64,000 bases of DNA from Daphnia pulex (lineage: Eukaryota > Arthropoda > Branchiopoda > Diplostraca > Daphniidae): contig NC_060024.1 of the NCBI RefSeq assembly GCF_021134715.1, positions 10,416,001 to 10,480,000 on the forward strand, given 5' to 3'. A program made the translations under genes and the position numbers. The notes under the pieces were generated by a model. The model was not told where the DNA came from, ran no database searches, and saw only the letters and a program-made list of their open reading frames with translations. Shown here piece after piece: positions 33,184-47,620 of this stretch; within the stretch, counting starts at the first letter, position 1; every line of letters starts with the position of its first letter.

Positions 33184-35488
33184 TTATCGAAGAGCACGAT
33201 AGACCATGCTCGCTTGCGGAACCAAGTGTTCAGGAATCTGGATTTTAAAAAATATTTTTAGCTTAATGATAACTTTTTTTTTAAGAAACAATAACCCACT
33301 TTAGCTCCAATTCGTGAGAGGTAACGGTTGCGCATAGCGAAATCGGATCGAGGTTGCAACAGGTCATACGGAGTGACGTCCGACATGGAACCAGAGGCGA
33401 AAAATTTTTCACGTTCCAAGTTTTCTTTGGACCTAAAAACGTAAAGTCGTTAGGTGATTTGATTACAGTACAGTTGCTTTATTTATAGGTAACCAGGAAA
33501 ACACATACATGAGCTCTCGTTCATGTTTGTCTCTTTCAGCTACTGACATATTCAGAAGACCTCCACGGCTTGCGTTCATCACCCAGATCAAAACTGTGGC
33601 TACCAAAGACACTGCAAACGAGGAAAGTAAATTAATAAAAAAATAAATTAATGTTTGACGAAGGAGTAATCAGGGTAAAACAGAAGCCAAACTTACAGCA
33701 TAACCAAGCCAAAAAGAAAACTTCAAGAACGAGGTAGCCTTGGTCATCGACAATTCGTCCAGCCATCATGGTCACCACTGCCATTCCTAAATTCTGAACA
33801 GCTTGCATGCTGAAAGATAAAAAAAAAAAAAAATGGGGTCTCTGATGGAATGATGTAATAAGAGTTAACTCACATTCCATAAGCTGTTCCTAATTGGTAT
33901 TCAGGTACAACTAAAGCCACCATGGGCCACAAGGCACTAGCTAGCATGGAATACGAGAACCCCATTGTAACCTGTAGATAAAAGAGAAAAAGCAAAAATT
34001 TAATTTTCAAAATTTAAATACATTTTATAGACAAAAAATTACCATTCCAACGTAAGGATTGACGAAGGTAAACGTGAGCAAGGCGTGGCTCCCAATGGTG
34101 AAAACAATGGCAAGGAAAACCCACAAGATGTTGCGACCCACCTTATCCACTAAAATGCCGAAAAAAGGCGAGGCAACCGCTGATATGACGTAGACAATTG
34201 AGTTTACTGCATTAGCGTTGCTAGGAGAGAAGTCAAACTTGCGTTCAAAAAACACTCTGAGCACAAAGACAAAAATATTCTTAATAAGTTTACGGTGTAA
34301 GTTTAAACTCGTAACTATAACTCACTGTCCAAGTCCAATAAATGGGAATATGGCAACGTAATAAGCCACGCAAATGACTGACATTAGCCAAAACGTTGCC
34401 GGGAAGTCTTTGACATCACTAAAACGAATTACTTCACCAGCCTGTCCGGTCTTTTTTAATATGCGATTAGCGCGTTTATCCAAATAGCCAAGTATAAGTC
34501 CGCTCAACAGTGACATCACACAAGAGGCCGAAGCTAAATAAAATAAATAGGCGAATTATTTAAAAAGAAAATAAATGTTTAAAAATGATTGATTATACCT
34601 ATCATTAGAACCACTCCTGTGCACAAATAACCGGTGTAAAACTGAGAAACGTGTTTATATAAGGGTCCCATAACGTTGAAATTTACGGTCGAGCCAAGTC
34701 GGGCAAAGCTCAATTGCAAACCGAACACCATGTTTAGTTCTTTCCCCTTGAACCATGAAACGGCATAAGTGTTTTGAGCGACAGCCAGTGATTCACCTCC
34801 AATACTAATTTAAAAGGGGTTTGTTTATAATGTTATTTGGCGTTTTTCTATATTTATTACCCGAAAATTAGGCGGCCCATTTCCATCAACCAAAATTTGT
34901 TCAGTATACCACCTAAGGCAAATGTCAGTTGTCCTAATAACACCAATGTAGCAAATATAATGGTTCCTAACTGCATGCCAAACACTCTATAACAATTTTT
35001 AAATTAGCTCATAGTTCCAGATACTTTTTAATGAATTTTACCTATCCAATAAAAATCCACCAATAAAACAAAGTATCACATTAGGCCAGGAGTACCAGGC
35101 GTAAAGATTGGCAAATTGGGCAGTATTTATACCCATGTCTGACTTGAGGTTGTCCTGCAGCGCACCTAAGAATTAACCTGAATTACATTTTCCCACCTAA
35201 ACTACCACAAAACAATTGATTACCTGGGTTGTCATAGCAAAATGTTGAACCAAATCCAAGAAGACACATTAAAAAAAGTGCAATAAATCTGTGTGGCATT
35301 CTTCGAGGGTCGCAAAATGGGCTGGCTCCACATCCTGAGAGTTGGATTTCCACATCTGTATCATCATCACCAACTTCATTGGGATGACTGGGTGCGGATG
35401 ATTCATTAACCGTTTCTGATCCTTCTTCTTTGACATCTCCAGGAACTTCGTTTTCTAATATTGGTAGGATTTCGTCGTCTGAAGCCAT
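33184..35488 (-). CDS. MFSD1: MFSD1-like lysosomal major-facilitator transporter
   Basis: Twelve-helix MFS carrier; mammalian MFSD1 is a lysosomal dipeptide exporter working with the accessory protein GLMP. The N-terminal tail is acidic and cytosolic (MASDDEILPILENEVPGD); EILPIL resembles an acidic dileucine sorting signal. The first helix reads HRFIALFLMCLLGFGSTFCY, followed by the family motif DNPG. Later landmarks: LKSDMGINTAQFANLYAWYS, WPNVILCFIGGFLLDR, RLIFGIGGESLAVAQNTYAV, SWFKGKELNMVFGLQLSFAR, FGILVDKVGRN, LWPMVALVVPEYQLGTAYG, MQAVQNLGMA. The stop is at 33184-33186 (MVYRALR). All exons splice in frame. It lies head-to-head with IPO5. Confidence 0.92.
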
Positions 35489-36011
35489 GACTTAGAAATG
35501 CAAATTTACAGAGCGAAACTACTACATAAATGACAAAAATCTGTTCAAGCTTCCGTTCTCCAAGATCAGATTAGTCACAACTGATTTCGACCCAGTATGC
35601 AAGATTTACCAACAAGGGGCGTGAATTTCATGGATTTCGTCTGCTCTTCACAGCTCTTCAGGACGACACCGCCCGATTTAATCAAATGCAAACCAATGCG
35701 CGTCCTGAAAATGAAAATAATTTCCGAATTTTCCAAAATTTCACAATTCATTCTATATCATTAATAAAATATTTTTGAAAGTTTTATACTCTATCTTGCA
35801 GTACTTAATTTTTTAAATTAAATGAATTATTTTTTCTAATTTTTTTTATTACATGAACGAGTTGACAACTACGTTAACATTCGATGAAGTGATTCAGTGC
35901 CAGATATCAGACTCGTCTGGAAAACTTTGCAGCCGAATCCACCACGTTTCTTCGCGTTGCGGCTTCGCGAGTCCGTTCCAATTCAACACCAATTACGTTC
36001 ACATTTCTACC
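35489..36011. promoter_or_regulatory. bidirectional promoter gap MFSD1 / IPO5
   Basis: 523 bp between divergent starts. The distal half next to IPO5 is an open frame in phase with it (from an ATG at 35853), so a longer IPO5 N-terminus is possible, but family alignment favours the ATG at 36012. Confidence 0.4.
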
Positions 36012-39000
36012 ATGGCCGAAGACCAGCAACAATTTTTGCATTTACTAAGCACACTGTTAAGTACGGACAACACTATCCGTAGCAATGCCGAGGTTAGTAT
36101 TTATTTCATTACGTTTGTCTACACATATGAGCGACATCGCCCCTTGTCTGTCAACTGATGTGAAACGGCTAAAAGTTGTACTTGAACTGCGCAGCAAGTT
36201 TTACCAGTGATTGAGAACAATTATTTCTGTTTAACATGATTGCAGACAACACTTGATGGTATTCCTGTAGAAACCAGAGCAACTTACCTTTTGGCCTCCA
36301 TGCGAAACACAACAGTAGGAGAAGATGTTCGACAAATGGCAGCTGTCCTTCTAAGACGAGTAATTTCCAATGAATTTGAGGACTTCTACAACAAGGTATG
36401 CATACCATTATTTACATTTTACCTATTATATGTCTACTAGAAACTATAACTTTTTGAGTCAAATTAGTTTGGTCATGTCCTCAGATAATTTAGGGTGTGT
36501 TGTAATTCTGAATTTTTTTTGTTTACAGCTTACCCCTGAAAACCAACTTCATTTAAAAAATGAATTATTGGCAACTATTCAGACAGAAACCCAAGCAGGA
36601 ATGAGGAGGAAAATTTGTGAAGTAGTGTCAGAACTGGCTAGACAATTGCTGGATGAGGAAGGTAATAACCTCTGGCCAGAGTTCCTTCGTTTTCTCTTTG
36701 AGTCTGCCAGCAATGGCACTCCTGAAATCAAAGAGAGTGCCTTGCAAATGTTTGGATCTGTTCCTGGAATCTTTGGAAATCAACAGTCCCAATACCTAAA
36801 TGTCATCAAACAGATGTTGCAACAATGTATGGCTGACTGGTCAAACTATCCAGTACGCTATCAAGCTGTGAAGTCACTGTCATCTTTCATCCTGCTGCAT
36901 GATGATGATGTTGCTATTCAAAAACATTTTCAGGTAAATTGTCTTGTCTTTTTGTATTTGTTCTGACATTCAATTTTCCCATCTTCCTAGGATTTAACTG
37001 CGGGAATGATCCAAATCGTTGCTGAAAGTATTCAGAAACAAGACGACGATACATTGCTGAAGTGCGTCGTGGATCTGGCTGAAAACACACCTAAATTCCT
37101 TAGACTACAGATCGAGCCGCTGCTGCAGATGTGTACGCAAGCGGTGGCCAATGAAGAATTACTGGATTCTTGGCGTCAGCTGGCTTTGGAAGTTATCGTC
37201 ACATTAGCAGAGACGGCACCAGCTTCTGTTCGTAAAAATGGCGCTACACTCATCCCGTTGGTAATTTCGACCGCCCTTAAAATGATGACAGACTTGGATG
37301 ACGATGAAGAATGGAGCACGAGCGACGATTTAACAGAGGAAGATAACGACAGTAACTCGGTAGTCGCTGAAGCTGCACTCGATCGTCTAGCCTGTGGAAT
37401 CGGTGGGAAATCGGTTCTCCCCCACATTATCCAGAGTTTACCCACAATGCTTTCAAATACCGATTGGAGGTATCGGCATGCTGCGCTAATGGCCGTTTCT
37501 GCAGTTGGAGAAGGGTGCCACAAAGTAAAAATGTTATTGTATTGTATTTTTTCCATTTTTTTCACGTCCGTGATTCTTCTTTTTATAGGAAATGGAACCG
37601 CTTCTCACGCAAATCATGGACGGTATCCTTAATTTTCTCCGAGACCCTCATCCTCGGGTCCGCTATGCTACATGCAATGCTATCGGCCAGATGTCGACAG
37701 ATTTTGCCCAAATATTCGAAAAGAAATTTCATGACAAAGTTATCCCAGGACTGTTGATGGTTATGGACGACAACGAGAACCCACGAGTTCAAGCTCACGC
37801 AGGCGCAGCTTTGGTAAACTTCAGTGAAGATTGTCCAAAGTCGATTTTGGCCCAATACTTGGATAGCATTATGGCTAAGCTGGAAGCTATTTTGAGTGCA
37901 AAATTCAATGGTTAGTATTTTATTTTCTCTTCCTGACTTCACCTACTTACAGGTATATTTTTAATTTAGAATTGGTCGAACGAGGCACGAAATTGGTGCT
38001 CGAGCAAGTCGTAACCACGATTGCTTCCGTAGCCGACACTTCAGAGGAGAAGTTTTTGGTATATTATGACCGATTTATGCCATGTCTCAAGTACATAATT
38101 CAGAACGCAACGACCTCGGAACTCCGCCTTCTCCGTGGCAAGACTATTGAGTGCGTGAGCTTGATTGGTTTGGCTGTGGGTGCGGAGAAGTTTACAAGAG
38201 ATGCCAGTGAAGTCATGGATATGCTGCTGAAAACGCAGACGGAAGGCGCGGAAATGGCTGATGACGATCCTCAACTGTCGTACATGATTTCGGCTTGGGC
38301 TCGCATCTGTAAAATCCTTGGGAAGCAATTTCAACCTTATCTGCCACTTGTCATGGGTCCAGTTTTAAAAGCCGCCAGTATGAAACCGGAAGTGGCGTTG
38401 CTGGACGCAGATGATCTCAAGTCTGTAGAAGGTAACTACTGGTGTGATTGATAATTGTTAAGCAATGGGTAATTATTTCCTTCAATAGGGGATGATGATT
38501 GGCAATTTGTTTCACTAAACGATCAGCAGAATTTTGGCATTAAGACAGCTGGCTTGGAAGAGAAAGCTACAGCTTGTCAAATGCTTGTTTGTTACGCTCG
38601 CGAGCTTAAGGATGCCTTTTCCGATTATACCGAAGAAGTCGTCAAACTGATGGTTCCTCTATTGAAGTTTTACTTCCATGATGGCGTTCGTACAGCAGCC
38701 GTCGAAGCTCTTCCCTATTTACTAGAATGCGCCAGGGTGAAGGGCCCCCAGTATGTTCAGGTAGAGTGACAGAATTAGTTGGTATCAATAACATTTCTAA
38801 AAGGTCATGTCAATATAGGACATGTGGGTCTTTATGTGTGGCGATATTCTCAAAGCTATGGATACGGAACCTGAAAAAGACGTACTTGCGGAGCAGTTGG
38901 CTGCTTTGGCGAAATGCATCGAAACTCTAGGAAGTGGTTGCTTAAACGAAGAGATGATGACCGAGTTAGTCAAAATCTTGGATCGCTTGATGAAAGACCA

Positions 39001-39996
39001 CTTTACACGCTCCACAGAAAGACAGGTAAAGAAGAACCAACATTCTCATTCAAAACTATTTGATAAAACTTATCATTTTTAATAGGAGAAACGAAAAGAT
39101 GAAGATTATGATGAAGTAGTCGAAGACCAACTAGTCGACGAAGACGATGAAGACACTTACATCCTTAGTAAGATCACCGAGGTTATTCATGCTTTGATGG
39201 CTGCCTATCGCTCGGCTTTCCTACCCGTCCTCGACAATTTGATTCCTCACGTTGTCAAGCTTCTTGGTCCCGATCGTCCTTGGCCAGATCATCAGTGGGG
39301 CATTTGTGTCTTCGACGATGTGATTGAATTTGCTGGACCAGACAGCGTGAAGTACCAAGAGTTGTTTTTGAGACCACTACTAGAGTTCCTTAAAGATAAA
39401 AGTCCAGAGGTAAAAAATCTTGTTGTACCATTTTTCGTTTGCTTAATTATGTTTCTTCCATAAATAAGGTGAGACAAGCCGCCGCCTACGGTTGGGGAGC
39501 TTTGGGTATGCACGGCACGGCGGTATTCGCTGGTGCATGCGCGCAAGCTGTTCCCACTCTGATTGAAATGATCGCCGCTCCAGATTCTCGCAGTGTAGAG
39601 AATATCAATCCAACGGAGAATGCTATTTCTGCCGTAACGAAAATCTTGAAATTCAACAACAGCGCTCTCCACGTCGACGAGATCATTTCTCACTGGATAA
39701 CGTGGCTGCCTATTTGGGAAGATGAAGATGAAGCGCCACACATCTACAACTACTTCTGTGATTTAGTGGAAGCGAATCATCCAGTTGTTTTGGGTCCGAA
39801 CCACAGCAACCTACCACGCATCATTTATATTATTGCAGAAGCTTTTAACAAAGAAGTCCTTGATGTTGAATCGGAGTTGTTTCGGAGAATGGTAAATATT
39901 GTTAGGCAAGTTCAAGGTAATCAAAGTGTGTTTGAAGCTTGCCTGAGTCAGATGAATGCTGAGCAACAAGCAGCCCTGCAAGAAGCTTTGACATGA
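36012..39996 (+). CDS. IPO5: importin-5 / karyopherin beta-3 (RanBP5)
   Basis: A nuclear import receptor carrying ribosomal proteins, histones and other cargo through nuclear pores under RanGTP control. It is built of HEAT repeats along its whole length. The start at [20 protein letters not shown] matches the family N-terminus. Landmarks: [40 protein letters not shown], FPxGxW-like [59 protein letters not shown], an acidic loop ([19 protein letters not shown]), a second acidic stretch ([16 protein letters not shown]), [20 protein letters not shown] and [16 protein letters not shown]. It ends [13 protein letters not shown]. Around a dozen exons, all in frame, full length (about 1,100 residues). 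Strong similarity to vertebrate IPO5; paralogue RanBP6 is vertebrate-specific. Confidence 0.95.
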
Positions 39997-40548
39997 ATTT
40001 GTAGACGCGTGATCAGTAATTGATAATTAAAAAATTGTTGGCTTATTCAATCTCCCATTTTTTGCATACAGTTGGCTATTTGTTTTTCTCTTGAATTATG
40101 CTCATTTAGCCATTTTTTCCATCTTCATTTGGCTATAACAAATATGCTATTTCCATATTGAATTAGCCAAGCACATTCACCCTATAAAGGTAACTTGAAC
40201 TAAAATTTGTTGGAAAAATACATCTGACTATTCAAAATTCAAAGATTATTTATTCTCTCGGCTTAATACTAATTTTAAACGCTTTAATTCTAATAATTAT
40301 CCCATAAATTTTGTATTTTTTTTCTATATTGTTTTGAATCCTTTTGGTAGTAAACATCAATTCAACGGTTAATCACTTAAAACCTCCGTTCAAAATATCC
40401 AACTTACCATTCAACTTTACCCATTGAAAAAAAACATACCTTCAATAAACTAAAATTTCACTCAATCAAGAAAAATCGATTCAAATTAATCAAGAAAATG
40501 CGTACCTTCAAAAAAAATCTAAATGACATAACGGAATTTCGACAGTAT
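39997..40548. other. convergent 3' region of IPO5 and PSME4
   Basis: Very AT-rich, non-coding. TTTATT at about 40249-40254 is an AATAAA for PSME4 on the minus strand. The words TTAGCCA/TGGCTAA recur several times at 40070-40170 without forming an obvious repeat. Confidence 0.45.
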
Positions 40549-43500
40549 TCACGCATAATAGTTTGGCGAAACGAGCAAGTCTGTCAAAGTAACAAGTTGA
40601 TCATCGGAAAACTTTTGCTTGTGGAATTGCCAATTATCATGATGAGTACGACGGAAATTTGAGAGCGTTTTCTTGATCGTAACCTAAAAAGAGTAAAATT
40701 AAAAGCAAATTAGAAAGAACTTTTAATAGAAATGAAACGCAGAATCTCACTGGAATTGGCTGAGGGTCATTCAAATGATTTCCGAGTTGAACCAAGATAT
40801 CGGGTAAAAAGTCGGGAACATCGTAGGGAAAAGCGTCAACAAAAGCACATAGTCCCAAGACTCCAGCATGTCTTTTGACAATCAACGCCATGTCGACATC
40901 CTGCAACACGGAAGTCCGCATATTTCTTGGAAATTTGCGCGATACTTGTTTCTGGAACTGATCAAGCAACTTCTGGCTCTTTTCACGATCAAGGAAATCA
41001 CAGTGAAGCAAACCTCCGAGTACCTGATAAAAGTCTCCATTTATGTCTTTTCCATAACATCCCTTACATTTCATTGAAAAGTTACCTGCGCAGCTTTCTC
41101 CCGAACTTCCAACCGTTCATCAGCTAGGAGAAACATAACCAACGATGCAACACGATCCACTCCATCCAAAATATGAGTGACATTAAATAAATTATTGAAG
41201 GTGAACACCTAATCAAAGAGGATTCCAAAATTAATTGAATACATAAAATTAATTGTTTCACGTCTTACTTGAAGAAATTCTAGGGAAGCAATTCTAGCCT
41301 TCCAGGATCCGTGATGAGCGACTTCGTCGATAGTTTTCAATGCAACTTCAATGGTCGAAGGACTCATTACAGTGGCGGAAATGAAGCACAATGCAAGAGA
41401 GCATTCACGAGCCAATTCTTTATCAGTATCACTACTTTCAGCCGCAAACAGATAGGGAAGTAACAGCAATTGAGCTTCCGGTTGGCACCCATAGCTGCGT
41501 GTCCACATTCCGGACAACCATTGACTCACAGTTTTTAATAGGCGAAGAGATTTGTTGCGTTCTTCATCGCCCTTGATAGTATTCCAGTCGATCTATAGGC
41601 AATGAATAATGAAAGGTTAGAAAGAATTAAAAGTTGGATAGGAAATTAATTACTGGAGAGTCACGATTGCCATTATCCAATAGAAGAGACAGCTGAGGCA
41701 AAATTTCATCGACGAAATCTTTGACGCGAGGAGACGAACTGACAGACCCTCCAGGAAGGTCGATATCGTGGAGGAATATGTTAGTCAGAACGCTACCCAA
41801 ACGATCGCGCATATTCTGATAAGGATGGTTCAGATAAGGCCGAAGAAGATTTAAAAGGCGAAACAGAAGTTCCGAAACCCTCCATTCCTGTTGGGAGATG
41901 CCACCTTGGAGCATGTACAATCTGCTTGAATCGGTAAAGGATCCCTACAAGAAAATAATCCGAAAATAAAATTTCTATCGTCATAAACTATCTACCGAAG
42001 GTATCAAACCTGTTCTAGGCGATCTTCTAAAATGAGCTCCATCAGCCATCCAATACGATTGGGATCTCTGGATTCTGAAGCCGTCGCGATCGCTGTTCCC
42101 CAGTCACTGATGCTTTCGACGTTGACATTACTAAAAGCCGTTCTCAAAATAGGACAAAGAACGTTCCACATCGCCTCTGTTTTAGCAAAAGGCCAATGCT
42201 TTGACCCACGAATCAAGCCCGCTATGATTTCTGCCGCACAACGTTGGGATGCTTCATGTTGATCGCGCACTAGACGCTCCAGATGTGGAATAAAATGACC
42301 CAGAAACAAATCTCCAAAGTTTCGGAAGAGTCCTACGACATCAAGTTAAATTAGAATCAAATAGATTTGATGATAATGGACAATAATACCTTTGAAGAAT
42401 GAAAATCTAGTGGCGCCAAATTTATCCTTTCCCTTTCTATCCTCGAGAGACAAGAAATGAACAAATTTTTCAATGTTTGATTCACTGTCGAAAAAAACGG
42501 CGATCTCCTTCTCCTCCGGAGTAAGTGATTCGATGTTGCTTTTGTCTGGTAAAGGTGGTTGTTGATCTTCTGGGGCATAGACTTCCATGACCTTCGGCCA
42601 TGTATAAAATCCAACGTGCGTTTTATGGACGAACCTGGCAAATCGGTAATAAATGAATTAATTGATAGTCAAGAAAGACAAAACTGAGAAAAAAAAGGTT
42701 TCATACCGAGGTTGATTCCATTCTTCAACCGTCTTTGGAAGCTTTTCTCCTTGATACTGCAACCAACTATTGTCCCACTGGTCTCCTGGGCCACTACAAT
42801 TTCACCAATCAGTAAACGCAAAAAAATTTAGAAGTGAATAAAGAAAATAATCTAATGTTGTGAATACATACGTTTTAGGGGATTCTTTTATATGCGACGG
42901 ACTGAACCGACGAGCTATATCTGCAGGATTTACAACAATTTTTTTGTGCTTCCTTTTCTGCTGTTTGCAAATAGCTGCAGTTCCTTTGATAGCAATTTTG
43001 CGCACGGCAATAGCATCGTGAAGAAGATTTTGGATGAACACACGGACCACTTTAGTGGGTGCAGGGAGGTCAGCACGTAACTGCAGGCAGAGCATATTGA
43101 ATGCCAGATTGTACATTCGCCAATGAAGAGAACCACTGATGAGAATCTCAACAAGAGAATCAAGTAGTTGATAATACATTTCTTCATTTTTTTGTCCCCA
43201 ATCTTTCTCATTTTGAGCGGATTGTTCCAATTCTTGATTTTCAAGTGATGCATCAGTTATCATTTGAGCAGATGATAGACATTCTTCTGTAAATGTCAAG
43301 TGGATTGATGTAGTTTCAATCGTGCGGTATAGCAATGTAGAAATGGCGGTCAACAGTTGAATAATGGAAGGTTTTTCTGATGGCACAATGCGGGTGACTG
43401 CAACCCACAGTTCTCCAACAACGCTCCAATTGTGCATCACCAACAATGACCTTTGTTTTGATGAGTGCTCCGCAAGAATATAAAGCGTGCCTAAACAAAG

Positions 43501-46500
43501 TATTGTAACATTAGACAACATCTAAAAGAAAATTTAATTAATTAGGTACCTTTAAGTTGTTCATGTGATGCATCAGATTTTAGACCATTCAATAGATCTT
43601 CCATTATAATCTGGTACGCTTTAGGAGATTGGCGTTGTAAATAACTGAGAACCCCTTGTGCTCGACTACGCACTTCTGAATACTGGGAAGTAGCCAGCTG
43701 GACAAGATCTTTGAGAATCATGCGCATCGTTGGAGTTACTACGCTCAGCGTGAATGCACTTTCCAGCACTCTGAGTTCGTGTTGAAGTTGGATGCGGTCT
43801 ATCATCAGAGCACGGATGTCCGCTTTGCGACCAATCAAATTGCTTCCGAGTACTCTTTTCACCATTTGAAAATTCTTTTGATGAGTTTCGAAATCCTCTT
43901 TCAAGACACCATAATGGAACAGAAGCATCTGGCATATGGAAATGGTACCGAAAAGTGCAAACGTATCATCCGATCCAGTGGAGAGAAGATGACGTACAAC
44001 TCGGAATAGCTAAACAGGATAGAAATTGAAGTAAATACATGTGAGTCAAATTCCAAAATGTTTGAGAGAATTTACCGTATTGGCGACAGTTAATCGAACA
44101 TGTTTGCCATTTGAAAAAGATATCTGCCAATTTTCTGCATCAGCGTGGGAAAACTGTAGAGGGAGAGTCAATTTAACTCTTGATTCTGCCATTGAAATAG
44201 GCTCTTCTTGCCACGGGGGAAGAACTGCTCCAGCACCTAAAATACAGTCTAGTGTGTGGTTAAGCGTCCGTTGAAGAGCTTCTCTGGAGAGTATATTGAT
44301 TTGATCCACATGCTCATCAAGTTTGTTCAGGTTTGTTTCTAAATATCTTCGCAGAAGTTTCTCTGCTAATAAACGCTCTTCTTTGCTTGGGAAATGCCAC
44401 TTGATCTGAAGATTGTTGAGATCTCCAGGCTTGCCCCAGTCACGAATGGGTAAATATTCCGCCAAGGACCGATCATACGCTTCAGCGATGCTACGGAAAT
44501 CCGTTGGATAAATTGTTGTCAAGCTTTTCAACAAGTTACTCAGCACGGCACCAGAAGATAAATAGGCTTCTCGAGCTTTAAGCAACATCGCACGATCCAG
44601 TACATGAATTAATTGATCAGCAAATGGAAGCAAAAAATTTCCAGGACAGCGCATCTGAAAAAATGAATCGAGAAAAATTATCTAACAAAGTCTAACAAAA
44701 ATAATATGCAGCTCGTACCAATTCAGATAACAGAAGTAAGTTGAACATGAGTTCGTCTTCTAGACGTTCTTCTTCGAGAACATCATCGGAAGCCAAGGCG
44801 TTACCCAAAGACAGTAGTAGATTGGGCAAAAATATCTGCAGCACCTTAGCCGCATTAACTTTTGCAACTGAGCTAACGACGTGAGCTGCAAACTTCCCTG
44901 CGACATGTGGTTCGAAGGCACGACCGCCGACAAATGAATACAACTTTTTCAAGGCAACATCGAAAATATCCGCCGAGCATTGCATGGAAAGCGAGGCTAT
45001 AGTAGACGAAAGACCAACTTCCAGTAAAGATTCTTCTCGTGTCATTTTCTCGACATTTTTTGCCTTGTCTAAGCGAGTTTGTTCGAGAGAACTGCTTTCC
45101 ACCTGATAAATAAAGCGGGACTTTTAATAATCAAGTTTGACAAAACTTGTGAAGAAGCACGTACTAAATTGAAACAGCGGTCGATAAACTGCAGAAAAAA
45201 GTCCTCAAATCCAGCAGTGGCCGAACAAACTTTCTCTTCTTCCTCTGTCAAATCCGAACGTTGTGCTATGGCATCCGAGCAGTCGGTGAAAGGCACTAAG
45301 GTTGCGATGGATGTTACTAATTGAAAAGTGACCTACATAGAAAGAAAAAATATGTTTGAAAAAGAAATTCTGACACGACATTTTGTGCAATGGGTTTACC
45401 AAAGTTTTACGGATATCATTAGGATCAATGGCCGGAAGACAAGCCATCAAAAGTGGGAGGACGTGGGAGGGTCCTTCTGGATAAGCTTCACCCCCGCTAA
45501 CTAAGGGTCGAATCACAGAAACTAGGCATTGCAAGGCTGCCGTCAATCGATGTGGTTCAGTAACTGTATCCTAAATTGTAATTATGATTAACCGTTGGAT
45601 AAATTATGATTTTATAGATGATTTTACCAATGCCGAATAGAGTCTTTCGAGAATAGGAGGGATTACTAATTCTGGTCTCAACTGAGCCAGTTGATGAAAG
45701 GCGATACTAGCTTCATATGCTCCAGCCCGCGAAAACATTGCGAGTAAGGCCACTGGAAGAACGCCTATAAAAGAATTGAAGAGGATTAAATTACATGTAA
45801 ATTGAGAAAATGGGACAAAAATATCTCATATGGACCCATTTATTACTTTCAACGAAACGAGTGATGTCTGTTTCTGTCAGTTTTGCATTTTCCGGAGTTG
45901 GAGTTAACCAACTTTTCTTGTTGGAACGCTCTCGATGAAGTCGTTTTACAAAAGCTGCAGGCAGACGGCGCAAAAAATCGTTGAGTTTCGTGTGCCACGT
46001 ACCAACATTGGATGGATGGTAGTAACTGTTGATAGCTTTAAATAATGCATCTAAATGATCTTGGCAATTGCTACCACCTCCAAGTGAGGCAACAATCCAT
46101 GTAACAACTGCTCCAAGATCAAATTTGTGACCAATTTGTCCTCTCTGATGCCTAGAAATACCAGAACTTGTTAGGAGTCAGAAATAAGGCAGGCTCTTTC
46201 AATGAATTTACCTGTAACCAACTGGTAAACCAAAATTATTCAGAATTTTGGAGAACATCAATGGCATAACAGGCTCCCAGTTAATATAGCCAATATTGTT
46301 ATCTGCAAGCCGGGAGAACAGGAGCAAAAAATCAAATTCCCAGCTTGGTTTGTTGTGGCACATCTTCCAAAGGCCCATAAACTCATCAAACCAGAGAAGA
46401 TAACCCTGCTGATGGTTCTTGGGTTCAATTTTGGTTGGTAAGAAAGCTGCAAGTAAGCTAACACCCATGGGCATAGTCATGTCAAAGGGACAAAGCAGAG

Positions 46501-47154
46501 GTCTCCATTCTGCCAACATTTCTTCTGTTGCTCCAATATGGAAGTAATCACGGCACAGCTTCACTACAGTTCTCAATACTGAATCCATGGAAGCCGGAAT
46601 ATAATACAGGCCAACATCTTCGTACGGGGAGTCAAGAATTGTCTTCATTAATTTGTAAAGGGGTTTCCATGGAAGCTGGAGCTCTGCAGGACTGATCAAA
46701 TACTGCTTCTTGAGCAAACTACTAAGAGTGCTTGCAAACAGAGAAATCATGGAGGCTTCCAATCCAGGTATAATGATGAGATCATAATAGAGCTTAATGA
46801 ATTTGATGTGATCTTCTTTACTAAACTTGAGCCCATACAAATTAATGTAACGAATCAGCCTACCAGTCCATGTCACAACTCCTGGCCTCTGTAAGATAAA
46901 AACAACAAAATGAATAAATATATCACATCTTTTTATTATGAGGTTATTATTTCTTAGAATATTACCAATTCACGAAATAAGACTGCTCTGGACAAATTCA
47001 ATTTGATTTCAGTAAGGAATGATTGGGATTCCTCGTCGATTCCATCCGAGTAAGGAAGAAACTTGTTAAATATCAATTCCTTCTGGGGACGAAACCCCAG
47101 TTTTTTGTGTCTAATTTCTTCCTTGTCGTCGATAGATTCGACCTCCATTTCCAT
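40549..47154 (-). CDS. PSME4: proteasome activator complex subunit 4 (PA200/Blm10)
   Basis: A giant HEAT-repeat ring that caps the 20S proteasome and opens its gate; linked to acetyl-histone turnover, DNA repair and spermatogenesis. ATG at 47154 starts [20 protein letters not shown], and [20 protein letters not shown] follows as in the family. Other landmarks: [78 protein letters not shown], and in the C-terminal half [27 protein letters not shown], and [15 protein letters not shown]-like text. The last exon encodes [18 protein letters not shown] and ends LVSPNYYA. The terminal YYA is the HbYX-type motif that docks between 20S alpha subunits. About 16-20 exons. Apparently complete and intact. 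Confidence 0.95.
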
Positions 47155-47620
47155 GACTGAATATAATCACTGACTGACTCACACAGCTCTTTCTAGGCAA
47201 AACTGAATGACTTACTCTGTTGAAAATTTGCAATTCACTCTTTCAGTGGTTCCTAGCAGACGAAAAAGGAAAAACTTACCACCTATCAAAATTCGGCCAT
47301 AGCAACGTCTCTCTTATTGGTTAAAAGGTTTCGTTTGGTTGCCATACCTTAAAATCGTCTGTTTCATTATATAATGACTCGAGAATTTATTCTTCAACTG
47401 GATGAAACTTAAACCACGTTTATCGTCGAAAGAAATAATGCGTTTATTATAGTCACGGATAAAATTCAACATTTTGCAAGCAAATAAGGTAGGAATAATA
47501 ATAGTTTTAGTGCTTTCCTATGCTCCGTGCATGCGCTATCATGCGCTATGGTCTTATTACACCGAACAAATAGTCCCTATATGACAATTAACAAACAAAA
47601 ATCGTTAGTTTGAGGGATAA
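47155..47620. other. PSME4 upstream region and CUB-trypsin 3' flank
   Basis: Contains the PSME4 5' end and promoter (an inverted CCAAT, ATTGG, lies near 47315) and, at about 47443-47448, a minus-strand AATAAA for the protease gene. No coding sequence. Confidence 0.4.

Noticed and set aside
35853-36011. N-terminal extension of IPO5 from the upstream in-frame ATG
   Set aside because: The family starts at the MAEDQQQF position; the extension shows no conservation and lies in the promoter gap.
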